A stretch of DNA of 64,000 nucleotides from Prevotella sp. (lineage in GTDB: Bacteria > Bacteroidota > Bacteroidia > Bacteroidales > Bacteroidaceae), in contig JAIKZG010000042.1 of the NCBI GenBank assembly GCA_024682415.1, forward strand, positions 1 through 64,000, read 5' to 3'. Below the pieces are notes generated by a model. That model was not told the DNA's origin and ran no database searches. It saw nothing but the letters and a program-made list of their open reading frames with translations. Shown here one piece after another: positions 42,805 to 52,000 of the stretch (position 1 is the first letter of the stretch; each line of letters starts with the position of its first letter). The position numbers and the translations under genes were made by a program.

Positions 42805-44444
42805 CGGCATTATTGCTAACAGCGTCTTTGGTATTTAGTTCGCCCGTCCACTATCCTATTAGTTTGGCGGGCAACTACGCAGAGCCACGTCCTAATCATT
42901 TTCATGGTGGTATAGACATAAAGACAGGGCAGGCAGAGGGAAAGCCTCTTTTTTCTGTTGCTGATGGCTATGTTGCAGCCGTGTCGATGGGTATAGGTGG
43001 CTACGGCAATGCTCTTTATATATGCCATACTAACGGCACGACAAGTCAATATTGCCATCTTAAGGCATTTGCTCCACGTATCGCTGCTATGGCTCGCGCA
43101 TGGCAGTATAAGCACAGACAAAATGGCGGAATGGTAAAGTTTCGTCCTACAGATTTGCCTATTTCTCGTGGTGATTTAGTTGCGATTAGCGGTAATACAG
43201 GTTCTTCGCAGGCACCGCATCTTCATCTTGAGATTCACGATACTCGTTCCTGGGATATGCTCGATCCATTGGATTTTTTAGGTTCGTATGTAGCTGATCA
43301 TTTAGCGCCGATGGCTCATGGCTTTATGGTTTATCCACAGGAAGGGGAAGGTACATTCTGCAATGGAGCGGATAAGCAAAGTTTTGGTTTTGCCGGTCAT
43401 AATCTTACACGCAGATTTTATGCTTGGGGCAAAGTGGGCTTTGCCCTATGGGCGAATGATTATTCCGAGGTGACATATAATCGTCTGGGAGTGCGAAAAG
43501 TAGAATTTTTTGTTGATGGGAAACTACAATTTTCAAGTGAAACGACACGTATTCCGTCTACTGAGAATATGCAAGTAAACGCATGGGGCGATTATGAGCA
43601 TTATATGCGTTATGGAGTGTGGTATATGCGCTCGTTTTTGCGACCGGGTGTCACGCTCCCTATATTTCAGACTAATGAAAACCGAGGAATAATAGATTTT
43701 AATCAGGAGCGTGATTATAACATGAAATATGTGCTCACTGATTATAAAGGCAATAAGTCTGTATATACGTTTGTGGTTACGGCACGCAAAACAGCGTTTC
43801 ATAAAAGAGCGCTTTCGCATCCTCTGTTTACGCTTTATTGGAACAGACCGAATGTGTTCAATTATTTAGGAATGTCGCTATCCGTAGGTCGTGGCTATTT
43901 GGCTGATAATGTTGTCCTCCGACCTGTTGTTAAGCATGTGGAGGGAGGACTTAGCGATGAATATCGACTTATGCCTGTAAGCACGCCTATGTTTCATTAT
44001 GCTCGTATCGCAATCCGTTTGAAAAATAAGAATGTAAGCAATCCGCGACAGCTATATATAGAGGGCAATAATGGTATTTCTCATTATTGCGATGGAATAT
44101 ATCAGAATGGCTATGTTGTGGGTAAGGCTCGTGATTTGGGCGCTACTTATTGTGTGAAACGTGATGCGGAAGCTCCCCGTCTTAACGCTGTGAATATAGA
44201 GGGGTGGGGCACTCGCAAAGAAATAAAGATGGGTATCATTGACAATGAATCGGGCGTAAGAAAATTTGCCGGTTATGTGGATGGCAAGTTCATGGTGTTT
44301 GAGGAAGTGCCGAAAAGCCCATGGTATCGTTGCGATTTATCTTTAATGCCGATACATAAAACAGGCAAAATACATACATTCCGTTTCGTTGCCGAGGATA
44401 ACTGCGGAAATAAGCGAGAATTTAAGACTCAATTTAAATATTAG
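42798..44444 (+). CDS. M23-family (LytM-type) metallopeptidase
   Basis: 548 residues. A short hydrophobic N-terminus (MLTALLLTASLVFS) acts as signal peptide. The peptidase domain is right after it: NHFHGGIDIK (zinc His and Asp, near 35), GYGNALYICH and PHLHLEIHD near 135 (HxH zinc motif). The remaining 350 residues are beta-rich domains without catalytic motifs (FHKRALSHPLFTLYWNRPNVF and similar). M23 enzymes cut peptidoglycan cross-links; the long tail may bind the wall or a partner. ATG overlaps the nadC stop, indicating translational coupling. Confidence 0.88.
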   Translation: MLTALLLTASLVFSSPVHYPISLAGNYAEPRPNHFHGGIDIKTGQAEGKPLFSVADGYVAAVSMGIGGYGNALYICHTNGTTSQYCHLKAFAPRIAAMARAWQYKHRQNGGMVKFRPTDLPISRGDLVAISGNTGSSQAPHLHLEIHDTRSWDMLDPLDFLGSYVADHLAPMAHGFMVYPQEGEGTFCNGADKQSFGFAGHNLTRRFYAWGKVGFALWANDYSEVTYNRLGVRKVEFFVDGKLQFSSETTRIPSTENMQVNAWGDYEHYMRYGVWYMRSFLRPGVTLPIFQTNENRGIIDFNQERDYNMKYVLTDYKGNKSVYTFVVTARKTAFHKRALSHPLFTLYWNRPNVFNYLGMSLSVGRGYLADNVVLRPVVKHVEGGLSDEYRLMPVSTPMFHYARIAIRLKNKNVSNPRQLYIEGNNGISHYCDGIYQNGYVVGKARDLGATYCVKRDAEAPRLNAVNIEGWGTRKEIKMGIIDNESGVRKFAGYVDGKFMVFEEVPKSPWYRCDLSLMPIHKTGKIHTFRFVAEDNCGNKREFKTQFKY

Positions 44445-44502
44445 AAGAGATTATAAGACAGATATAGTAAAGAGTCTTGTAAACACAACATTAAAGTAAC
44501 TT

Positions 44503-46146
44503 ATGAAAAAAGCATTTTTAATTGCTGCCCTTGTTGCAGCGTCGTTTCAGAGTGCTGATGCCTGCACTAATTTTATCGTAGGCAAAGGCGCAAGTGCCGA
44601 TGGTTCCGTCATCTGCACCTATAATGCCGATGATTATGGCATGTTTACCAAGTTGAATCATTGGGCGGCAGGAAGCCATAAGAAAGGCGAGGTGCGTAAA
44701 ATATATGATTACGATACAAATGTTTTTCATGGTTCTATTCCAGAAGCTCCTTATACATATAATGTAATCGGCAATATTAATGAATATCAGGTTACGATAG
44801 GTGAAACGACTTATGGCGGACGTGAGGAAATGGTTGATACTACAGGCGTTATCGATTATGGCTCACTTATGCACATCGCTCTTCAGCGTTCAAAAACCGC
44901 TCGTGAGGCAATCCATGTGATGACGACTCTTGCTGAAACTTATGGCTACTGTTCAGAGGGCGAAACCTTTACCATCTGTGATGCCAATGAAGCTTGGATT
45001 ATGGAAATGATGGGATGCGGAGCAGGCTCAAAAGCTGTAGTATGGGTCGCTATGCGTATTCCAGATAATGCCGTTTGCGCGCATGCTAACCAGAGCCGTA
45101 TCGGCAAATTCAATATGAAGGATAAAAAGAATGTGCTTTATAGCAAGAATGTTGTAAAGTTTGCGCGTTCTAAAGGTTGGTTTAGCGGAAAGGATTCTGA
45201 TTTTAATTGGAAAATGACTTATGCAAAGCCTGATTTTGAAGGCCGTCGTTTCTGTGACGCCCGTGTATGGTCATTCTTCAATCATTTCAAGGATATGACT
45301 CGTTGGCTTCCTTGGGCTATCGGCAAGGATAAGAACGCTGAGGATATGCCTCTCTGGATTATTCCTAACAAGAAAGTGAGCGTGCAGGATGTAGAAGCAT
45401 GCATGCGCGATCATTATGAGAACACTCCGCTTGCGCTTGACAGTGCAGATATGGGAGGCGGTATTTACCAAATGCCTTATCGTCCTACTCCTCTGACCTT
45501 TACTCATAACGGCAAGAAATACTTCAATGAGCGTCCTACAAGCACTCAGCAGACAGGTTTTTCTTATGTAGCTCAGATGCGCTCATGGCTTCCTCGCGAG
45601 ATAGGTGGCGTGTTGTGGTTTGGAAATGACGACGGCAACATGATTGCCTATACTCCTATCTATTGTGGCAATACTACGCAGCCAGAATGTTATAACACTC
45701 CGGGTGCTGATGCTTTGACTTTCTCAATGAAGAATGCTTTCTGGGTGTGCAACTGGGTGAGCAACATGGTCTATCCACGATATAGCCAGCTTTTCCCATC
45801 TTTAAAGCAGGTGCGCGACAGTCTTGAGAACAGCTATTTCGCAGAGCAGCCTAATATCGAGAAACAGGCACAGGCTCTTTATGCAAACAATAAGGCAGAG
45901 GCTTTGGCATTGCTTAACAACTACAGTAACACAAAGGCTCAGCAGATGCTTGCTCGTTGGAAGCAGTTGGCATTCTATCTCATCGTTAAGTTTAATGATA
46001 TGGCTATTAAGCCGGAGAAGGATGGCAAGTTCTTGCGTACTCCGGAAGGTTTGGGCGCAAGAGTTTCTCGTCCTGGTTTCCCAAATGCGTTTGCAGATAA
46101 ATATGTGAAATCCACTGGCGACAAGTTTGAGTATCCTGTAGAATAA
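44503..46146 (+). CDS. Secreted C69-family dipeptidase
   Basis: 547 residues, N-terminal-nucleophile hydrolase of peptidase family C69 (formerly U34). After the signal peptide (MKKAFLIAALVAASFQSADA), Cys21 begins the mature enzyme: ACTNFIVGKGASADGSVI is the catalytic N-terminus, with Cys nucleophile freed by signal cleavage. Further motifs: ETFTICDANEAWIMEMMG and HANQSRIG. Family members release dipeptides. It sits 58 bp downstream of the M23 gene and may act with it on peptides. A 41-bp tandem array begins 55 bp after the stop. Confidence 0.9.
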   Translation: MKKAFLIAALVAASFQSADACTNFIVGKGASADGSVICTYNADDYGMFTKLNHWAAGSHKKGEVRKIYDYDTNVFHGSIPEAPYTYNVIGNINEYQVTIGETTYGGREEMVDTTGVIDYGSLMHIALQRSKTAREAIHVMTTLAETYGYCSEGETFTICDANEAWIMEMMGCGAGSKAVVWVAMRIPDNAVCAHANQSRIGKFNMKDKKNVLYSKNVVKFARSKGWFSGKDSDFNWKMTYAKPDFEGRRFCDARVWSFFNHFKDMTRWLPWAIGKDKNAEDMPLWIIPNKKVSVQDVEACMRDHYENTPLALDSADMGGGIYQMPYRPTPLTFTHNGKKYFNERPTSTQQTGFSYVAQMRSWLPREIGGVLWFGNDDGNMIAYTPIYCGNTTQPECYNTPGADALTFSMKNAFWVCNWVSNMVYPRYSQLFPSLKQVRDSLENSYFAEQPNIEKQAQALYANNKAEALALLNNYSNTKAQQMLARWKQLAFYLIVKFNDMAIKPEKDGKFLRTPEGLGARVSRPGFPNAFADKYVKSTGDKFEYPVE

Positions 46147-46200
46147 TTATAATAATATATTCAGAGTGGGGCATGCCTATTGGGAGTGCCCTATTTTTTT

Positions 46201-46588
46201 GTTCACATTTCAAGATGTGCGTTTCGTCAGCGTGTTTTGGTGTTCACATTTCAAGATGTGCGGTTCATCACAGCGTTTTGGTGTTCACATTTTGAGATGT
46301 GGGGTTCGTCAGCGTGTTTTGGTGTTCACATTTCAAGATGTGGGTTCGTCAGCGCATTTTGGTGTTCACATTTCAAGATGTGGGCTTCGTCAGCGTGTTT
46401 TGGCGTTCACATTTCAAGATGTGGGCTTCGTCAGCGTGTTTTGATGCTCACATTTCAAGATGTGCGCTTCATCAGCGCATTTTTGTGGCCACATTTTAAG
46501 ATGTGGGGTTCATCAGCGTGTTTTGATGCTCACATTTCAAGATGTGCGCTTCGTCAGCGTATTTTTGTGGCCACATTTTAAGATGTGG
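46201..46588. repeat. 41-bp tandem repeat array, 10 units
   Basis: Ten units; the core CACATTT recurs at 46204, 46245, 46286, 46327, 46367, 46408, 46449, 46490, 46531 and 46572 (nine spacings, one of 40 and eight of 41). Each unit holds CACAT...ATGTG, an inverted repeat around six bases, and TTCRTCAGCG. No unique spacers. Apparent open frames across it are artefacts of low-diversity sequence. Confidence 0.93.
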
Positions 46589-46732
46589 CAAATTTTGGCA
46601 TTTGTTATTAACGCAATATACAATAGATATTGTCTTTCTTGATTTTTGGCCTTCCTTTAATTGCCCGGTATCTTTTTTGGAAGAATAATATGTGCTTAAA
46701 ACGCTATGCGACTATGGGCTAATAAAATAAAA

Positions 46733-46763
46733 AAGCTCGGTTTCCAAAATGGAAATCGGGCTT
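46733..46763. terminator. Hairpin terminator
   Basis: AAGCTCGGTTTCCA pairs with TGGAAATCGGGCTT. On the plus strand all 14 pairs form (two wobbles) and CTTTTCTTC follows; on the minus strand two C-A mismatches arise but the downstream tract is TTTTTTATTTTATT. It can serve both directions. Confidence 0.65.
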
Positions 46764-46940
46764 TTCTTCTCTCAAATAATTTCTGAATACGTATAACAAA
46801 ATTCGTATTGTAAACATTTCTCTCTCCTAAATCTAATCCTTTTATGTGGCTCTCTCTGTTTGTATCTATCACGCTATTAGGTAAATTCTCTCCTAAGATA
46901 TAAATCTAATCAATTATTAATTGAGTAATCTCTATTATTT
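46733..46940 (-). ncRNA. Candidate small RNA
   Basis: About 210 nt between a full minus-strand promoter (46947-46978) and the hairpin terminator. In the RNA, GAUUAGAUUUA and AGGAGAGA occur twice (plus-strand 46811-46840 and 46881-46911), with a 7-base insertion in one copy, as expected for repeated pairing sites. A 32-codon frame (MFTIRILLYV...) after the second AGGAGAGA runs through the terminator stem and is probably not translated. No match to 6S, tmRNA or RNase P was recognised. Confidence 0.4.
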
Positions 46941-46946
46941 TCGATA

Positions 46947-46978
46947 CAAAGGTATATAGTTTTTCTATAATGTGCAAA
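46947..46978 (-). promoter_or_regulatory. Promoter of the candidate small RNA
   Basis: Minus strand: TTTG (46978-46975), 20 bases, TACCTTTG (46954-46947). Same architecture and -7 sequence as the tRNA-Met promoter at 55954-55985. Confidence 0.6.
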
Positions 46979-47105
46979 CATTTTGATAAATGCAGAAAAT
47001 TATTCTGTGAAAGCCAAAATATTGCCGTTTTTAGGATTTATATTCTATAAAATATGTGTTTTGTAGAATAGCGAATTTGTGTATGTAAGCAAATTCTTTT
47101 TATTA

Positions 47106-47171
47106 GTGCGCCTACACAACTCTACTGCGAAATCCTAAAAGCAAGATTAGTCAGCACAACTCTACGCAATA
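47106..47171 (-). repeat. Two inverted, degenerate copies of the 40-bp repeat
   Basis: CACAACTCTAC occurs at 47115 and 47155, 40 bases apart, with AAATCCTAAAA between, the reverse complement of the repeat at 4266-4582. It lies about 150 bases upstream of the htrA -7 box. Confidence 0.75.
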
Positions 47172-47322
47172 ATATGAAGACGCGACTAACTAAACCTACC
47201 TCAAAATAAAACAATTGTAAAAAAGATGTAGCTACATTTAAAGAGCCGTTAAGCCAGTAATCTGAAATGTTAAAATGGAATAAAGATATTGTACATTTCT
47301 ACCCAATTACAATATTTGCTTC

Positions 47323-47330
47323 TATATTTG
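47323..47330 (+). promoter_or_regulatory. -7 box TATATTTG of the htrA gene
   Basis: Exact consensus 64 bases before the start at 47394; no clear -33 element, as often for stress promoters. Confidence 0.5.
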
Positions 47331-47393
47331 CAGTCGAAAAAACATACAATTAATAAAGAACGAATTGAAAGTAAAAACCAAAACAGATAGAAT

Positions 47394-48866
47394 ATGAAAC
47401 AAGTAAAAAAGTATGCTCTTACAGCTGTTTGCGTTGCAAGTTTGGCCTTGTCGGGTGGTGCTTTCTACCAGGCATGCGCGTCTGAGGCTCCGGCAGCTGT
47501 TGCTGGTCAGCCAGTCGATTTAACTTTTGCGGCAAAGAAGGCAGTGCCTGCCGTTGTTCATATTAAATATGTGCAAAATTCAAAGGTGCGCGAAGTGGAA
47601 GTGCAAGATCCGTTTGCTGATTTCTTCGGCGATCCGTTTGGCTTCTTTGGCAATCCTAACCAAGGGAACGGCTCTCGCAAACAGAAAATGCAGACTCCTA
47701 AGAAGGAGGCTACTGGCTCAGGCGTGATTATATCTTCAGATGGTTATATCGTAACCAACAATCACGTTGTTGCTGACGCTGATGAATTGACAGTTACTTT
47801 GACTGATAACCGTGAGTATTCAGCGCGCATCATCGGTACGGATAAGACTACCGACTTGGCTCTTATCAAGATAGATGGAAAGAATCTGCCTACATTGCCT
47901 ATAGGTAATTCAGATGATTTGCAGATAGGCGAGTGGGTTATCGCAGTAGGTTGTCCTTACAATCTTAACTCTACTGTTACGGCAGGTATCGTAAGCGCTA
48001 AGGCCCGCAGCATAGGCGCAAATGGTGTGGAATCATTTATTCAGACCGATGCGGCAATCAACCCTGGCAACTCTGGCGGTGCGCTCGTAAACACAAAGGG
48101 TGAACTTATAGGTATCAATGCCATGATATATTCACAGACCGGTTCTTACAGCGGTTACGGATTTGCTATTCCTACCACTCTTATGAATAAGGTAATCGAC
48201 GACTTGAAGAAATATGGCACTGTGCAGCGCGCTCTGCTTGGCATTCAGGGCATGGACTTGCTGAAATATAAGGATGCTCAGAAGGAGCAAGGCAAGGAAG
48301 TGAAAGATTATGGCACTAACGATGGTATCTATGTGGCAAAGGTAGACGAAGAGGGTGCCGGTGCTGCTGCAGGATTGAAGGAAGGCGACGTAATCGTTTC
48401 TGTAGACGGCAAGGAAGTTACCAAGATGAGCGAGTTGCAGGAAGTGGTATTCAATAAGCGCCCGGGCGATAAGATTACTATCGGCTATATGCGCAATAAG
48501 CATAAGGTGACAAAGACCGTGACATTAAAGAATGCTCAGGGCAACACAAGCGTTGTAAAGCCTGTAGATATGGATGTACTTGGCGGTAACTTCCGTCCTG
48601 TAACGGCAGCTCAGAAAGAAACATTGCATATCGGTTCAGGTCTTGAGGTAATCAAGGTGAATAACGGCGTATTGAAGGATGCCGGTATCAGCCGTGGATT
48701 TATCATTCTTGAGGTGAACGACAAGACAATGAAGACCATCAACGATTTGCAGGAAGTGGTAAAGGCTGCTTCTACAAGCAAAGACCCTGTATTGTATATC
48801 AAGGGCGTATGGCCTACAGGCAGAAAGGCTTATTTCGCTGTTCAGGTGGATGGCAACAATAAATAA
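47394..48866 (+). CDS. HtrA/DegP-family serine protease
   Basis: 490 residues. Signal peptide (MKQVKKYALTAVCVASLALSGGAFYQACA). Trypsin-like domain with catalytic triad His124 (TNNHVVADADE), Asp154 (KTTDLALIKI) and Ser227 (NPGNSGGALVN). Two PDZ domains follow: about 285-380 (GIYVAKVDEEGAGAAAGLKEGDVIVSVDGK, in part) and 400-485 (GLEVIKVNNGVLKDAGISRGFIILEVNDK, in part). It degrades misfolded envelope proteins. The Phe/Gly/Asn-rich loop near 75-90 (FFGDPFGFFGNPNQGNG) matches the long LA loop. Monocistronic with a strong terminator. Confidence 0.95.
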   Translation: MKQVKKYALTAVCVASLALSGGAFYQACASEAPAAVAGQPVDLTFAAKKAVPAVVHIKYVQNSKVREVEVQDPFADFFGDPFGFFGNPNQGNGSRKQKMQTPKKEATGSGVIISSDGYIVTNNHVVADADELTVTLTDNREYSARIIGTDKTTDLALIKIDGKNLPTLPIGNSDDLQIGEWVIAVGCPYNLNSTVTAGIVSAKARSIGANGVESFIQTDAAINPGNSGGALVNTKGELIGINAMIYSQTGSYSGYGFAIPTTLMNKVIDDLKKYGTVQRALLGIQGMDLLKYKDAQKEQGKEVKDYGTNDGIYVAKVDEEGAGAAAGLKEGDVIVSVDGKEVTKMSELQEVVFNKRPGDKITIGYMRNKHKVTKTVTLKNAQGNTSVVKPVDMDVLGGNFRPVTAAQKETLHIGSGLEVIKVNNGVLKDAGISRGFIILEVNDKTMKTINDLQEVVKAASTSKDPVLYIKGVWPTGRKAYFAVQVDGNNK

Positions 48867-48919
48867 GATTTTCTGGAAAACAAAGAAAAATATAACATTA
48901 TATAATTAGCTGACATGAT

Positions 48920-48962
48920 AAAGTGCTTTAGTTCTTTGATGAGAGCTAAAGCACTTTTTTTA
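48920..48962 (+). terminator. Terminator of the htrA gene
   Basis: AAGTGCTTTAG pairs with CTAAAGCACTT, followed by TTTTTT. Confidence 0.85.
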
Positions 48963-49057
48963 TTATTTAATTAAGGTGATAAAAGTGATTAAGGATAGGG
49001 CTTACCTTATATTATTTAAAATGATTAAGGTAAACTTTACCATTTAATACTTAATCC

Positions 49058-52000
49058 TTATTTCTTCTTGGTGGTGTCTCTTGGCGCGATGATGTCGCTT
49101 TTGGTTTTGAATTTGAATATCTCATTGAAGTGTTGCAGCTTTCTACGCCACATAAAACCTGCTCCGAATTCCTCAATGTTGCCTTCGAGCCAATCGTAGC
49201 TGTTGCGGTTGTAGAACACGTTGATGTATTTGTTAGATGTGTCAGAAAGACGATATTCAAATGTAATATTGTCGAAGAACGTGTTATTGTCGTTTGGCGC
49301 GTCAGAGCCTGTGGAAAGTTTTCCTCCCACTACTATTCTAAGGCGGTTGTTCCAGAATCGTTTCGCGAATTTGAATGAATAGTCTGTCTGAATGTCGCCT
49401 GTAGCCGTGGTGGTGTTGTCTACGCCGAAGCTAAGGTCGAGAGTGCGCATGGCGCTGTTGCTGATACTGTTTATCTGGCTATTGAGGAATGCGCTCAATG
49501 CGCTGTTCATGGTGAATGAGCCCATGCTTTCTTCTGCCATATACATGCCTGTGGTAAGCATTGCTACTGCCAGCTTGCCTCGCTCTTCTGTAGACATCGA
49601 CTGAAGCTGACTGTGCAGAGTGAGGTCTTCTGGAGCATCGATTATGAACTCCAGTCCCATATCTTTCAGCGTCTTTGTAATTTTCACTCCGCATTCAAAT
49701 TTCACTTGTCGCGCTGCATTGCCTGTTCCGATAGACGATTTGGAAGTTTCCGTTGCTGTGATATTCAGTTTCGGATTCATTGGGTCGCCTGTAAATTCCA
49801 CACTGCTTCCGTCTTGTATGGCAAATGTTTTAAGCGGAATTACAGGCAGAGAGTATTTCATCTCGCCATTGTTGAGGGTGTATTTTCCTGTAAGTCGCAA
49901 GTCGTTCTGATAATATTGCAGTCGCAGGTCGCCTCCGCCTTCGAGGTCAATATAGTTGGTCTTTTCGGCATTAAGCTGCGCAATGATATGCGCTCCCTCG
50001 TCTATACTCAGCGAAAGGTCCATATTGAAACCAGAAAGTGGCGGACGTGTTACGTCGTCGTTGAAAGTATCTCTCGGGTCTACGAATGTTACCAGACCTT
50101 CCAATTGATTATCAGTAGATATTGGTGTGTCGCGCATTATGTAGGTCATATCAGTAGAGCCAAGCACATCGAGCCTTCCTCTCATCATCAAGTTGTCTAT
50201 AGGGCCGTTTATCATCGCGTATATATTCACAAAGGCCTTTCCGAATGTTTCGGAGCGTCTGTTTTCCTTCGCGTCGATTATCTGGAAATTGCGTGCGCGC
50301 ATTCTGAGGTTGAGCATCATTCTGTTGAGGTCGGAGAAGTCTAATGCGCCAGACAAGGTGAGAGGCTGGTCGTTGTGAGAATACATTTCAAAATTCTCAA
50401 AAAGAAGATTGCTTCCCACAATGCGCACTGGGTCGTTGTCAAATCTTAGCTCTACGCCGTAAGGCTCGCTTACGAGATAAGAAGAGTCAAGATAAATTTC
50501 ACCGTTCACCTGTGGCTTGCTTAATGAGCCTTTCACGCTCAGCTCGCCTTCGCCATATCCTTTCAGTCCGATTAATTTGTCGGGTATGAATCCGTTTATC
50601 AGCGACAGTGGAGTGCGTGCCATTGTCAGCGTGGCATCAAGGTTGCCTTCGCCTTTAGAGTCGTAAGTGCCTTTTAGATATGCCACTTCATCGTTGTTCA
50701 CGGTAAGATAGCCGTCTACATGATGTGTGCCATCGTTCTTTGGCATATAAACAAATTCCGTGCCTACATTTCCCATCGCGCTGCCTTCATACACCATCTT
50801 GTTTATGTTTATGGCAGTAGAAACGGTTATGTTTTCTGGAGTTTGTATTAAGTGGAAATCACCGTCCATAGTTCCCGATATCTTTGGCATATAAGGTATT
50901 ACGGCAGTTATCTTCTCTAATTCAAATTTGTGTAGTCCTATGGTCACGTCTTGCAAAGCGTCGGTGTTGGTGTCGTCAGTATAAATCTGCACGCCTGTGC
51001 CGTCGTCGGCAATCATCTTTAAGTTAGCCGACACTCGCTTATCGTCACCGAGAAAAGCATAATTATCCTCGTTTATGCTAAATTGCTTATATCCCAATAT
51101 CGGTTTGGTGTCGGTCATCGTTACGCGAATGCCGTGTTCTTCCATCGACGCTGAAAGCCCCGTTGATATGCCGAGTCTGTTTCTTGCGTCGTATATCTTT
51201 CCATTGAGATATGTTCCGTGCTCGTGGATTCCACCATTGAAAAGAGCATTAAACACATATTGTGGATTCTTTTTGTTGTTGCGTATCTGTGCCTGATATG
51301 TCATTTCGTTGGCGTCAGACGCTAACCTTAGTCGTATCGTGTCAAGCTGAATGCCGCTGGCGTTAAGGGCGTTTATTTCAAGCCATCCGTTAAGTCCGCC
51401 AATAGGAGATGACGTTAAGTCCATGTCGGCATTGTTTATGCTGTAGCCATATTTTTTAAGCACTCTGCAAATAAAATTTTCACTGCCTGTATTTAATGCT
51501 ATATGAGCAATGGGAAGATTTTTTCTCAGCAGAGCCTGGTCAATATAGCGTTTGTCTATCTGGCGGTTAATCTCGTTTACGAATTTATTACCGATGCTCA
51601 TCAGCTTTTTGTATCCTCCGTGAGCGTCCATGTTTAGACGGAAATCTCCGCAGTCTATTATCGCGTGAGTAGTATCTCGGCGTGTCAGAATATCGAGCAC
51701 GATGTCATCTTCTGGTCTATATAGCTTATTTGAGTCTAAAACGGCAACATCGCCTATACGTCCTTTCACTATGTAAGTTTCCTTCATGTCGGTTTCTGCG
51801 TCAATATGTCCGCAGAGAGCCGCCACTATTGGTGTGGAGGTGATATGCAGATTATATAAATCTATGTTGGTGATATCACATCCAAGCGTGGCAAGAACGC
51901 GTTTAGGATTTATCAGAGCGTCTAATGTAACTGTGCCTTTGAGCAGCTTGTTTTTGCTGTCGAGATTTATATGTGCTTTTCGGTTGCCGATGTTGGCATA

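Larger units (their letters stand above)
46589..47393. other. 800-bp region without protein genes
   Basis: AT-rich. It contains a hairpin at 46733-46763, a candidate minus-strand small RNA (46733-46940) with a full promoter, a degenerate pair of inverted 40-bp repeats (47106-47171), and the htrA -7 box at 47323. Nothing else recognised. Confidence 0.7.

Noticed and set aside
46166..46642. Open frames with Cys-rich repeats in the 41-bp array
   Set aside because: They arise in overlapping frames of the same repeat, have no plausible start context, and composition is set by the repeat unit.
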